A stretch of 64,000 bases of DNA from Adineta steineri (lineage: Eukaryota; Rotifera; Eurotatoria; Adinetida; Adinetidae): contig CAJNOI010000023.1 in NCBI GenBank assembly GCA_905250115.1, positions 81,924-145,923 on the forward strand, read 5' to 3'. The notes below the pieces were generated by a model. That model searched no databases. It saw nothing but the letters and a program-made list of their open reading frames with translations, and was not told where the DNA came from. Positions within the stretch are counted from its first letter, which is position 1. Every line of letters begins with the position of its first letter. This document shows positions 12,093 to 27,561 of the stretch, piece after piece. The position numbers and the translations under genes were made by a program.

Positions 12093-12276
12093 TGACGTCA
12101 GCGTGACGTATATCAGCTGTTTGTAGAACTGTGTATTTTTGGTTGACAGGCATTTTGTAGACAGATTCTGTGACGCAAATTTATTCAATGATTAGCTTTC
12201 GCTGATTCTTATCTCGATTTAGAGAGAACGTCACGCGTACCCCCTCATCGGAGTGTCGACAAATACGCCAACGTCA
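12093..12276. promoter_or_regulatory. Cluster of CRE/ATF-like TGACG sites
   Basis: A full palindromic TGACGTCA at 12093-12100, then TGACGTA (12104-12110), TGACGCAA (12171-12178), ACGTCA (12228-12233) and ACGTCA (12271-12276). They lie about 195-380 bp upstream of the aminotransferase start. CREB/ATF bZIP factors bind such sites, so cAMP- or stress-linked control is possible. The inference rests on motif density only. Confidence 0.4.
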
Positions 12277-13108
12277 GTCTCATCCACGCTCATTGATACA
12301 TTTTCTCTCCATACAGAATACATTGAAAAAATTAATGTCCGCACTCAATGATGAGGCAAAGAGATAATCACGATGTATCTACGTGATCGAAACCTATGGT
12401 TAAGTAGATATTGTGTCAAGAGAATAGATGGACATCCTTTCCAATACCCCCCCTGCTTTACTACATTTATCTTTCTCTCGTTCTGTTTCTTTTTCTCTTG
12501 CTCTGCGTATTAAATATAGTCAGTTTCAACACGAACACTTCGGATGAAGGTTGGACTCAACGTGGTGTTATAATCATTCTGAATTGTATTGGAAGACTCG
12601 AAGGCGGACTAGAGTCTGAACCTTAAGCTCAGTAACGTAGCAATAGGGATCATTTTTATTATTTTATTATAATTCTATTGTTGTTATATTTTACTTTTAT
12701 TTATTCAATAAAAGATATTTATTCACTTTTCCGTTTGAATGAACTGTGGATTCAAATTACGAATCATTTCTAACTGCACCATATTCTACAATGTTATCTA
12801 TCAATAAGTATTTGGCTTTGATTCTCGTCATATTCTTGGTCATTTATTTTCTTCAATTTTATTATATAATTTCTTCTTGTGAAGCAAAATGCTCACACTC
12901 TACTTAAAATGGAACATACCTGTTAGAAATAAATTCTTATGTGAATCATTATGCATCGTTCAGTCTCGCACATGCAATCGATAAACTATCAACTGCTTTA
13001 TTTTAGATGATGAATAACTTGACAGCTACATTTACATTTATTTTCGTGAATAGTATTGCTTTCAGTATAGTGAAGAAAAACAGTGATGCAAATTCAACAT
13101 TACGAGAA
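12277..13108. other. Intergenic, no gene supported
   Basis: Moderately AT-rich. Short ORFs at 12411-12626 and 13007-13207 lack recognisable features, and the second runs into the MITE-like repeat. Nothing else is seen. Confidence 0.45.
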
Positions 13109-13386
13109 CCCAGGACGATGGTTCCTGAAGCAGGATTTCATGAAATTCCGGTAAAATCCCTGAGGAAACTCGCCATTTTCGGGCGAAACCCGTTCAGAAA
13201 ATGCTAGGAATTTGATTGAGAAGTGAAGTAACCGTATCCGGCTGCCGGTTTTGGCATGTTTCTGTCGGTTCCGGCCCAAACCAGATAAATCCGGTCACCA
13301 AATCCGTTCAATCGTAATAGTGCTTCCATGAAATCTCCGAAATACCGTGGAACCGGCCGTTTTCATATCGGATTGTTCGACCTGGG
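13109..13386. mobile_element. Candidate 278-bp MITE
   Basis: A GC-richer island in AT-rich DNA, full of CCGGTT/AACCGG-type words. Its ends form an imperfect terminal inverted repeat: CCCAGGACGATGGTTCC on the left, and CCCAGGTCGAACAATCC when the right end is reverse-complemented. No clear target duplication is seen. No coding potential. Confidence 0.4.
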
Positions 13387-13650
13387 AAGTATTTAAGATT
13401 TTTCACACTGATATAACTGCCGCAATTAATGAAATATGAGCATATTATATAAAAGCAACAACACACGTATCATCATTAATTAGTATGGCAAAATTTATAG
13501 AAATTATAGTCATTGGTTTTTTTCTTCTTTGTATTCCTGAACTTGTGTCTTTTGTTTTAAAAAACATTTCAAAACTTGGAAAAATATAAAAAAAATTAAC
13601 TATTTTGGTTCTTTCTTTGACGTATTCCTATTAAAGTCAAGTGATGCTAA

Positions 13651-14270
13651 CGAGGGAACATCCCCAACTGAAGTATCGCTTTGAAGTTCGGGCCCGGTGC
13701 ATAATGTAGACCCCAGTGAAGTATGAAAAACCCCAAAAGGATAAGGGCCCATAGGTCTTCTGTCCCGAGTTATAGGCAATATACTGAAACTTTAGCCTAT
13801 GGGAGGGTATGTAGAAATAAATCGAATGACGGTATTTCGACCTGAGATTTTGTCCACAGAGAGGCCTGTATGTGACTAGGATACCCTGAAAATTTCAGCT
13901 AAAAATAATCGTTCCTTCTCGAGATATTAAAGTCTCAAAAAACAGAAAATTCTAGTATGTTTCGTGGGATATACGTGATTTTTTGAGACTTTAATATCTC
14001 GAGAAGGAACGATTATTTTTAGCTGAAATTTTCAGGGTATCCTATTCACATACAGGCCTCTCTGTGGACAAAATCTCAGGTCGAAATACCGTCATTCGAT
14101 TTATTTCTACATACCCTCCCATAGGCTAAAGTTTCAGTATATTGCCTATAACTCGGGACAGAAGACCTATGGGCCCTTATCCTTTTGGGGTTTTTCATAC
14201 TTCACTGGGGTCTACATTATGCACCGGGCCCGAACTTCAAAGCGATACTTCAGTTGGGGATGTTCCCTCG
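13651..14270. mobile_element. 620-bp fold-back element (near-perfect palindrome)
   Basis: Two 292-bp arms (13651-13942 and 13979-14270) are reverse complements with a single mismatch seen by eye (GTGAC vs GTGAA in the GTATGTGA segment), around a 36-bp spacer. The ends read CGAGGGAACATCCCC...GGGGATGTTCCCTCG and are flanked by TAA on both sides (13648-13650 and 14271-14273), a 3-bp target duplication of the PIF/Harbinger kind. No ORF is present, so it is a non-autonomous fold-back/MITE. Near-identical arms mean recent insertion or ongoing arm conversion. A transcript would form a very long hairpin. Confidence 0.85.
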
Positions 14271-14979
14271 TAAGTTTTTGTGTTTATAGTTTATTAGTAG
14301 ATCATAAACTATGAAGAAAGATGCTCTATCATTTGACAGGAGAAGACATTGAAAAGTTCTATTGAAAATATCAGTCGATTGATTATTCAATCTTAGGTTA
14401 CTCTTATATAACTGTTGATTCTAAAGAAACAAAGATAATGTCAAAGAAAATATGATTAATAGTCAAATCTACAGACTGATCACGACTAAAATTACTACGT
14501 GGTTTTTTAGCAACTCAACTATTATTAAAATTCTTCTTTTGACTCTCCTTTAGATATATTGTTATTACTGGAATTCAATAATAATAAATAGTTCTATCTC
14601 ATAGTAAGCAAATATCGAAATATGTTATTCTATTCTACAAATAAACACGAAAATATTAAAGCCTAATGTCGTACTCTTGATTTATGGGGAAAATGAATTA
14701 TGTCGTGTAGAATGCATTCTGCTACGATTTATATCGTTTGAAAACACTCTTAAAGTCCTATTAAGTTTTCGATCAATCATGTTGTTTAACTTCATATTAA
14801 ATTTTCTAGTTTAGATAAGATCTTAGAAGTTTAATATCAGAAATTAAGAGATTTCAGTGAGAATTCGGTATGCATGTCGTTCAAACTAGGAAATATTTTT
14901 ATTAGAATAACAATTTAAAATTTCATATAAAAACTAAAATATTTCATTATTTTTTCAAATTAAATCTGGAAAACCTAAA

Positions 14980-15595
14980 ATTGAAAAAACATATTTGAAC
15001 AGTTGAATTATGAAATATTTAAACTTTAGCTGAATGTTATCGACTAGATAATCATCGCATAATTGATAAATGATTTAAAAACTAATGAAAAGCAAGATTA
15101 AATGCAAAATAGAATTCCTTTCTCTCTTTTTTCTTCTTTTCTTCCATTAAATTCAAATGAAATAAAAAAATTCTTCTTTCTTTTTTTTTTCTCCTTCTTT
15201 AGATGAATTCTCTTTATTTTAATATTTATTATGAACCATAGCCAAAATGTTCACCTGCATCATTACGTGATCAAGCAACTATTTTAATTTGACAAACAAG
15301 TCATTAGGAACAATATTCATCACATCCAGTACTACAACTTATTCAGTTTATTATTGGTAACTTTCTTATCTTGACTTAAACCAGTTTTCTATTTTCATTT
15401 TCGTTTTCAACTTAATAATAATAAATAATGATAGATTTTTCGAGAAATTTAAAAAAAGCCAATGATTATTAGTTGTATATAGAAGAATAAATGTTTACTT
15501 TAGTTTTTACCTTCCTTCGTTCGTTTACACATTCTTTTTCTTCTCTTTTCTTTTCTTTCTTCAGTTAACTGATTGAAACATCGAAGGAGGTTGTT
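14980..15595 (+). pseudogene. Decayed copy of the 6.5-7.3 kb two-gene segment
   Basis: From about 14990 the sequence follows the second half of the 216-aa gene (TTTAGCTGAATGTTATC for TTTAGCTGAACGTTATA), then the intercistronic spacer, the TTTAG-ATG junction and the SOCS-box-like ORF (AAATGTTCACCTGCATCATT is identical). Deletions of about 65 bp and 50 bp, plus in-frame stops (MNSLYFNIYYEP then stop), disable both ORFs. Weaker similarity continues past the genes to GATTGAAACATCGAAGG. Same strand as the parent, about 8.4 kb away. It ends just before the CCDC89-like gene. Confidence 0.8.
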
Positions 15596-15616
15596 GTTTG
15601 GCAGTACAATAAATCA

Positions 15617-16844
15617 ATGGCTGATCAAAATGATGAAATTGTATCTCGTCTTCGAGGAATCTCCTCGGACGAAAAAAGTGAAATGGGAAAAATGAAATGT
15701 CGTATTGATGATCAAGCTCGTCTTATAATGATGTTAAAAAAACGAAATGATGAATATATCTTAGCTAATATGAATTTAGATAAACATTCAATTGAATTAG
15801 AAAATCAAATTGAAGAATTACGTGAAGAATTAAATGAACAACAAAATTTCAAAGATAAAATGGAAGAATTAACATTAACTATTGAACAATTAAAAACATT
15901 AAATTATCAATGGGAATTAAAAGAACAACAAACAAAACAAAGATTTTTATTTCAAAATGAACAATCAAATAAATATCAACAAGATATTTTAACATTTGAA
16001 CAAAAAATTAAAGTATTAGAAGATTTATTAAAGTATTTCATTTATTTATTTATTTTAATCAAAAATTTCATATTTTATTTATTTTATTTCTAGAGAATCA
16101 AAAGAAAATTGTATTGAAATGGAAAATAATTCAAAGAAAAAATTAAATGAAAAACAACTAATTATTGATAAACAAAATAATCAAATTGAACAAATTCAAT
16201 TACAAATTCAAAGTTTATTTATTTGAAATAAATTATTTATTTTATTTTATTTTATTTTAAAGATTTAAAAAAACAAATTGAAGATAAAGAAAAAAATATT
16301 GAAGAAATAAAACAAAATCATTTAAATGATTTTGATCAATTACAAAAAACTAAACAATTATTAGAGGAACAAATTAAAAAACTTCAAAAACGTCTTCAAG
16401 TTCGCTTATTTATTTTTATATTTCATATTTTAGTTTTATTTTATTCTTTTTAGGAAAATTCAAATAATGAAGATAAACTTCGTCAACAATTAAATAAAAG
16501 TCAACAATTATTAAATGATGCAAATCAACGATTTATGTAAAGAAATTTTTGATCTTTGATAGAAATTGATTTTTTATTTTTATTTTATTTGTAGTAATGA
16601 AGAAGAACGTGTTAATTCAGATATTCGTGTTAAACAAATTGAAGCAAAATTTGTTGAAAGTCAACAAAAAATGGAAACAATTCAACAAGTAATTGTTTAT
16701 CTTATTTATGAATTTATTAATGATTCGATATAATATATTTTTTAGGAATTTTTTGCATATAAAAATTATACCGCATCATTATTGAGTAAAGAAAAACAAT
16801 TAAATGAAAGATTACAACTTTTATTAAGTGGACGAACAACATAA
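15617..16844 (+). CDS. CCDC89: CCDC89-like coiled-coil protein
   Basis: Six exons (15617-16032, 16094-16212, 16263-16399, 16454-16536, 16595-16688, 16746-16844) in phase, giving 315 aa; human CCDC89 is somewhat longer. Nearly all of it is heptad-rich coiled coil. Family-like blocks are seen at both ends: CRIDDQARLIMMLKKRNDE near the N-terminus, then VNSDIRVKQIEAKF and ASLLSKEKQLNERLQLLL at the C-terminus. In vertebrates CCDC89 (Boip) is a testis-enriched protein reported to bind a Hey-family factor; its biochemical role is unclear. Introns are 49-61 bp. The decayed gene copy ends immediately upstream, so the promoter may lie inside that duplicate. Another long coiled-coil protein is possible, but the order of conserved blocks favours this call. 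Confidence 0.8.
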
Positions 16845-19800
16845 TTTTATCTATTTTATATTCATCTTACGAAGAGCTTTTTACAGATAATACTTACCTT
16901 TTTTTTTGTTTTATAAAAATTTTAATAATATTATACAGATATATTTAAAAGAATTAATAAATCATATCTTTCACTGTGAATATTATATCAAACATATACA
17001 CAGATTTACTTTCTCAAAGTTTATCTATTATCAATATGTGAATTTAGTTCTCATTGGAATATGTTCTATTTCTCCTTATTTTATTTTACTTAGTCGTCAT
17101 ATATCAAACTATTCATGTTTTCTTGTTTCTCATCATTGCATTCGAGATTTAAACTCAATTCAAAATTCAGAAAAGACTAGATAAAGTCACTTAATCGAAT
17201 AAAAAATGAAATAGTTCTATTCAACTCAAGCAAATCAACTGATTTTTTAAACTAATGATAGAAGTACATTTAAGTCTTGCATTGCTAAGGACATGTCTAA
17301 AGTATTATTATTGATCTCAACAAAAAATTTTACTTTTTTATAGATACAACAAAGAAAACTAGTATACTTAACAGAGGATCTCTACTAGACATATCTTTAT
17401 CAATATAAGACTTCTTTAATCCACTCTGTTTATTATTTTCCTTCTTATTTTCGCCGTCTTTTATTTTGAATTAGAAAGAGCATGACGTCTGTTTTAAGAT
17501 CTCAATAAAATCTCATTTTCATAATATGATCAATACAACTGATAATAACAATAAATGCCATGAAACAATGGTATATATTCGTAAATCGTAATTTTTAAGC
17601 TGAACTTGTTTTTTTTTATCTTGATGATGCAGATTATACAATTAATCGTAGACAAATAAGAGCATAAAAATCATATATTGTTATTTTTGAAATATAGAGA
17701 AAAGAATGCGACAATGGAATAGATCAATATTTTTCGTAACTCAATCGAACTATCTTATTTGAGGGTTCGCTCATAAATAAATTAATTTGGATAAAACTGT
17801 TGATCATTGACTTAATATTCATCGTTATTGGATTTTTTCGTAGAAAAAAAATTAATAAAAAGTTTTCTCATGGCCTATAATTTCATATACATCGTTTATT
17901 AAATGATTTATAGTGTTACTATAGTATATAATCATTATTCGAGTGAAAATGACTTTCATCGAGTATAAAAATACGTCCTTTAGAATTATTTTATTTTTTA
18001 TATCGTTTAGATGTTCAACGATTGTTTTTAAATATTTATTTTTAGATGATTTTACAAAAAGAAATTCATAATATTAATTCACCTTTTCGAGTCCGCACTT
18101 GTTCTTGAGAACATCGTTAAACTAATTGCACACTATCCTTAAGAGAGTAGAATCTTACAAAGAGCGAATCAGAAATAATGATAGTTTTTTTCTTGATAGA
18201 TAAAATACTCGCATATTTTTCAGAAGCATTTCGTAGTTATCTTAACACCGTCTCCAACAATAAGTAGATTTCTTCATCTCCAAATTTAACCTTATTGAAT
18301 TCCTTTTTCAAAAGTTATCTCAAAATAAATACCTACGAATAATAGATGAACATCTAGATGATATGAAGAATACAATAACTCGAAAAGAAATTTTCTGCGA
18401 TATTTTTTAGAAAGAGTATGACGTCGAAATATTTGTATTAATGTTAAAGGCAATAATATTTATAAAATTCATCAATATGAAACAGAATTTTTTATTCTTT
18501 CTATAAAATAAAAAAAAGATAAATGAAATTATTAAGTGATCATCATTTCTGAGACATATTGTATATAAATCCATTTATCAAGAATATATTTCAAAAAAAA
18601 TACATTGCTTTTTATATAGTTCACGATGCTCTTGTAATATTTATAAATTTATAATCGATTCAATTGATTTTGTTAGAGACTGATAGAAGAATCGTTTGAT
18701 CAATATTTTTGTAATATAATAATGAAGAAAATGCTAGAAAACATCTACTTAAACTGTAGAAATTTCAAATATTTTGATTAGCATGAAAATAAATCGTAAG
18801 TTATGTAAAACTCTTCTATATTTGTAGTTTATTTTATAACACAAATTTAGTCTGAATTTGACTGGAAGAATAGTTTTTCTTATGCTTGATATCAATGAAA
18901 TATTATAAGAATTTCGATAATTTAATACACTAAAGTTTTCCTAATCTTTATCATTGAATATTCATATATTCTATTTTTGATAAACTTTTATTTTATTTTA
19001 AATTAATGATACTTCCTTCGAATAATATTATTGTCAACTATTTACATTATTACACTATTCAAATTATATATTATTCATTTGGATTTTTTCTAAAACTTTT
19101 CAAATATTTTCTTCAAAAATGTAAATTGTTGAATAGATATATCCTAGTAGCTATAGATATTTGTCATCGATAGTACTTTCAATAACAAATAATGACTATA
19201 GCTTATTGATTGACTTTTATTTTCATATAGATTAGAGACAACGTTTATTTCATTGAAGGAAAAAAAAGTGAAATGATTAGTTGATATAATATTCTCAACT
19301 GAATTGTTTGTATTAGAAATATTCTACGATAAAATTAATTTTATATTATTCACTAGAAAAGATATTTCTTAACAAATAAATAATAACTAATTGAAGTTAA
19401 ATATGTAAATATAGTTTGTTTAAATAAATAAAAAGCAAAATGTGGCGTCAAAGATTATGTATTTGAAGTACTTTTATTTGTCAATGAGATCGATAAGAAA
19501 TAAAATAAACTAATAGATACTTGAGCGTTTTTATTTCGTTTTATTCAATAAAATTTGTCATTGGTGTTTATTTGTATGTTGAAAATGAATTTCTATAGGA
19601 TAAGATTGAGAAACTATATTTAATAAGAACGAATCAATGAACTTTAGATTTCATATCCGTTCTCTTTTCCTTTTTCAAATCAATTTCCTTTTCACACTTA
19701 TTCTCTGAATAATAACTCAATTCTCAATAAAGTTCATCTTCAATTGAGAAAAAGAAAATCTTTTTTTTTTTAATTTTAATTTTAATTTTAATTTTAATAT

Positions 19801-20972
19801 GAAATAATTAAATATTTTTTTTCTCATATGAGATGAGAAGAACATCTATCCAATATCAATATGATATTTAATCTGGTAAAAGGAAAATTGATCTTTATTT
19901 CTCGATAATTATATTCTCATTATGATCAATTTAGAAAAAACAAAAAAAAGAATTTTTCTTTCTTTTAAAAATAATTCGAAAATGATTTTAGTTAAATACT
20001 TCCGTACCGCATTTCTAGAAGAAACAACAACAAGCAAGTTTCTCTTCGATTTTTAACAAAAAAAAAAGAAAAAGGGAAATGTTTTTCATTTTTTTCTTTG
20101 AAGTTAATGATTTAATTATGATAGAAGGTAAGGTATAATTAATAATTGCAAAAATGTCAAAAAAAGATATTATTGAACATATATATATATATATTTAAGA
20201 TGAAATGAAATCAAAAGCGAAAAGTTTATTCTTTTATGTTAATATTATTTGAGATGTTCAGTCAAAAATCTCTCGATGAATAAACGAAAAGAAAAGAAAA
20301 GAAAAGAAAAGAAAAGAATTGATTAATGTTAAAAATGAATGTGATTTGTTTTTTAAGTATTTATCAAATAATTAACAAATATTTTCTTTTGTATTTTTTT
20401 TTGTTTTTATTCGATTTAAAATGAAGAAGAAAATTAGGTCGATGAAAATGAGTTTCAGGTCTGTTAAACATCTTCCAGATCATTTGTTTTGACATTGATA
20501 TTTAGTCAATTGTTTTCATTTATTTGAAAAAAGAAAAAGAAAAGGAAAAAGAAAGTAAATGTTTTTTTGTCGGATGCAGGTGATCTTTTGATGAATACAC
20601 ATATTAGATTTTGTCTCATATGTTACTGATTCTTACTTTTCTTTTCTTTTATTTTAATCACGAGTGAACAAAAAAAAAGATGAAAGAAATGAATATATGA
20701 ATTATCTAATATTAACAAGGAGCAGCTTATCAATTGAAGATTATGTCATTTAGTTCGGATATTTAATCCACTACTTGAACAATCATCATATTCTTTTCCA
20801 TTGATATTAACAATACTGTTCTTTACATATCAATATTAATAAAACGAAAAAGAAAAGAAATTTTCATTGACCAATTATTTGATTGGTTTCTCTTTTTCTC
20901 TCTCTCTCTCTCTTTCCCGTTCTCTCTCTTATTTCTGAAAATGAAAAAAACAAATGTTAGAAAGGTCATTTA
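16845..20972. other. Long gene-free region upstream of the bHLH gene
   Basis: About 4.1 kb of AT-rich DNA with no supported gene. Simple repeats: TTTTAA-type (19769-19800), AT (about 20178-20194), GAAAA (about 20287-20318) and a CT run (about 20892-20915). An E-box, GCAGGTGA (CAGGTG at 20577-20582), resembles proneural autoregulatory sites and lies about 390 bp before the bHLH start. Such a large empty flank is typical of a developmental regulator. Confidence 0.5.
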
Positions 20973-21377
20973 ATGAAAATGATGGAAATTGAAGAAATGG
21001 AAGAAGAAGAAGAAGAACAACAACAATATGAACGAAATCGTGGTGGTCGTAAACAAATTAAACTTGGTACAACACGTCGTAATGCTCGTGAAAGAAATCG
21101 TGTTCGTCATATAAATGCATGTTTTGAAGTACTTCGTCAACATATTCCACATGAAAAACATAATAAAAAACTTTCGAAAGTTGATACACTTAAATCAGCG
21201 ATGAATTATATTGAAAATCTTAAACAAATTCTTCATTCAACAACGACAACAACACCATCACCAAATATTTATTCATCATCACAACAAACAAATGTATTTA
21301 TTCCAATTAATATTAAACAAGAACATTATTATTATTATCAAGATCAAGATCATGAACAAGATCATTCATCAGAATAG
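20973..21377 (+). CDS. Achaete-scute-family bHLH transcription factor
   Basis: Single-exon 134-aa protein. An acidic N-terminus (Glu run, residues 5-15) and a short Gln run precede the basic helix-loop-helix at about 33-88: RRNARERNRVRHINACFEVL, then LRQHIP, a short loop, and NKKLSKVDTLKSAMNYIENL. The N-(x)2-R-E-R-(x)-R-V basic region and NKKLSKV loop-helix 2 junction are marks of the achaete-scute (ASCL) group. These dimerise with E proteins, bind CANNTG and drive neural fate in the nucleus. The tail is Thr/Gln/Tyr-rich. Alternative in-frame Mets lie at residues 3 and 4. Confidence is high for bHLH and fairly high for the ASCL group. Confidence 0.88.
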   Translation: MKMMEIEEMEEEEEEQQQYERNRGGRKQIKLGTTRRNARERNRVRHINACFEVLRQHIPHEKHNKKLSKVDTLKSAMNYIENLKQILHSTTTTTPSPNIYSSSQQTNVFIPINIKQEHYYYYQDQDHEQDHSSE

Positions 21378-24158
21378 AAAACGGTAAGATTTTTCTTTTC
21401 TATTATTTAATAAAAATACAATATGTTATTATTGTTGTGTTGATATATATATGAAGTATGAATGAAAGGCATGTATTGTTCATTGATTATGATCTCCTGC
21501 TGTTTCTAAATGTGTTTAGTTGATTGGAAATTGTAATAGACAACTAATAATATGAATGTCATGTCTATATTTTAGAATGTTCCTTGCGGTGTTCGATTGA
21601 ATGAGATGATGTACATAGTACATAGTCAGTCATTCTCTTCGTTTCCACTCAATGGCGTCGATGACTTTCTGTTTGCCTTGTTAATTAGACCATTTTTCAA
21701 TTCATTTCCGTTTTTGTTTTGTATCCGGTCAACTTCTTTTCTATCCGGTCAACAATGATGATGATGATGGATCATTCTTTTCATTCAATTCATTCCAAAT
21801 TAGATGAATCCTTATTAAACATCGACCACAATTATCACCAAATATTCACATTATATTAACATGTTTTTTTTTCTATTTATAACAAATAAAATTTTTTAGA
21901 ATTAAATAATAAAAGTGCCTTTATATATATTAATGTAATTATTGTTTCAATATTTCATTAAAACAAATCTTTTTTTTTTGTTAAAGGAAAAGAAAAACTT
22001 GTCTTGATCTGAAATAAAATAAATATTTTCTTTTAAAACAAAAATTTCGATATTTTATTTATTTAAATCGAAAAGAATTTCATACCGAGTTAAAATTTAA
22101 TAAAGAAAATTTATTAAACAATCATTTTAATTAAGATTTTTTTTTAAATAATAATCTACATATTCGATCTTCCATTTTTCGATTAACTGACTTATTAGTC
22201 ACTCTACTCTCTATCTCTCTATATATATATGTGCATAATAATAATTATCTATTATAAATTATTAAATTAATTTTTTAAAAAAAATTTTTAAAGAAGATTG
22301 TTAATAGAATTAAAAAAAATGTCAAATTATTTTTCTAATATTATATTTAATTATTATAAAAATTATTTATTTTTATTTTAGATTTTAACAATTCAACATA
22401 ACTATGATAAACAACTCAAATTCAATTTTTAATTTATTCTCTCAAATCATTACGAATAACAGATATGAGATCAACAAATTTACCTCAATGAACAAAAATT
22501 CCATGGAAAACCTTTTTCAAATCATGATGATGAATATGCAATGAAAAGAGAAGATGAAATAGAATATAAACCAAATCTTTGTCAATGTATTATTATTTAA
22601 TGATTTCAAACAATATTAATTCTATAACCATCGAAATTTAATGTCGAATAGAATATTGAAAACAATTGTAGACTTAATTTTTATATACTATTTGTGTTGA
22701 TTCTTTATCTAAACTCCTTTTTTTAAACAAGTATTTTAATAATAAAACAATTTATCTTTAATAGAATAAAACGAAAGAACTATATTTATTTATTATTCTT
22801 ATGAAATATTCAGAAATTTCACTGTAGTCGATCGAACTTTGGATCTATTGGACCATCTAAAGATGAAAGTCTTACACATTTTAGATAGACTATAGATGTC
22901 TTCTAGTAAAAACTAAGAACTAATTATAAAAGAATTCGAATAAGCTCAATATGTGATCATAGATAACTATAAAAATACTCGATAATGTGACTGCGCAAAA
23001 GGTATGTTTAGTGTGTTAGTAATTCATGGTGTGATATAGAAATGGTACACGGTGACAAATGTAGAATTGATAAGACGCATACAGAATGTGACATGTATAA
23101 GGTTCTAGAATGAGTTGAGAGCGTACGTACATTTTGTAACAATTGCAAGTTGCTTTTATTATTTATTTTCATCATTGACTGTCTATATCCTATGACAGAT
23201 GAAGGTTGAAATAGAGTTCCAACATAATAAATTCAAAATATTTTATAAAATATACCGTTTGAAACTTCTTATTTTTATTTGAATAAACATAGACACCCTT
23301 TTTTTTTAATGATATACATAAATAGTAAGTATTTGATGATTGACAAGAAAAACAAGAGAATATTTTCTAATAAATGAAAAAATTTGTTGAATAAGTCTGT
23401 TATTGAACTTGTAGACATGATAGACATGATGTATCAAGTATTTATTAAATAGAATAATATTATTTTGAAAAATGATTTCAGAAGATCAATATAAGTCTAT
23501 TGACTTTTTTTGTGTAAGTTGTTTAGTTGAGAATTTGATATTGTTATTAAAATAAAATCTTTTATTATAATAAACATTTTCAAACATCAATCGATCATGA
23601 TCATTTCATTGTAAACACAAACGAAAGTTTTTTTTTTATTTTATTTAAAAGAAAATATTTTTCTTTCTAATCAAAATCGATTAAAGTTGAAAGAAGAAAA
23701 AGAAAAGTTTTTTTTTTTTATTTTAATTCTTAAGATTTAATTCGAATTGAAATATGAAAAGGTATTAAGTTAATATTTTATTGAAAAGAAAAGAAAAGTA
23801 AAGTAAGTCGTATTTCTATGGTAACAAAATAAAAGATATGGATCTGTATTTGATTTGATGTAATCAAATATTTTAATAATAAAATGAAGTAAATATTAGT
23901 TTGCTTATATAATTCATTGACGAAATGAATAAACATTGATTATATGACAAAGTTAAAGCAATGAAAATAAAAAAAAGAAATGAAACAAAATACTTGAGAG
24001 TGAAGAAATCAAGTTGAAAAAGAAAAAGAAGAAGAAATTCTCTTTTTTCTTTTTTCTTTTTTTCTTTTCTCATTCCGATTAAAATGTAAAAATCGATAAA
24101 AATCATCAAATCTATTGACGAATATTTTCAAAATCAAAATTATTTCTCTTCTTAAGAC
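21378..24158. other. Gene-free region downstream of the bHLH gene
   Basis: About 2.8 kb of AT-rich DNA, including T-runs and an AT run near 22220. No supported reading frame. A pyrimidine-rich stretch ending TTCTTAAG lies just before the DYRK start codon at 24159. Confidence 0.5.
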
Positions 24159-27103
<2,945 letters not shown>

Positions 27104-27561
27104 AATAATTATTAAAATTTGTTTTATGTTAAGATGAAGATAATGATGATTCAATGCGAATATTTCCTCGAATATCTAATCAATAAATCTAATCGGTGAT
27201 ATTAAAATAAGCTCAACAACAATCATGTTCTTTCATTCTCTCTTTGTATATTCATTTTCAACAAACAAAATTAAACATTTTTTTGTTTTTCTTCTTTCGT
27301 TTTCTTTTTTTAAAAATATTATATTATTTAAATAGATTTTTTTTTGTATTTTAGATAAATTAATTTTATTTGATTAAGAATAAAATTTGTTAATCATTGA
27401 CGAATATTTACTTAGAATGTCTCTAGAAGAAGAAGAAGAGGATAAGATCAATATTTATTTGATGGATTATGATTGAATAGATTAAGAATAAATGAGAGAA
27501 GAAGATCATTTGTTGTTCATATGAGATAAATGAGAGAAGAAGATTGTAATATGATTTGTTA
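27104..27561. other. Short intergenic spacer
   Basis: AT-rich spacer between two same-strand genes; no gene. It probably holds the 3' UTR of the kinase and the 5' region of the membrane protein. A direct repeat of GATAAATGAGAGAAGAAGAT-type words occurs near 27487-27545. Confidence 0.4.

Noticed and set aside
11586..12153. Plus- and minus-strand ORFs around the aminotransferase start
   Set aside because: No domain; they are explained by the GC-richer composition reducing stop codons.
12411..12626. Small hydrophobic ORF as a gene
   Set aside because: No homology signal, no splice context and a low-quality hydrophobic run from T-rich sequence.
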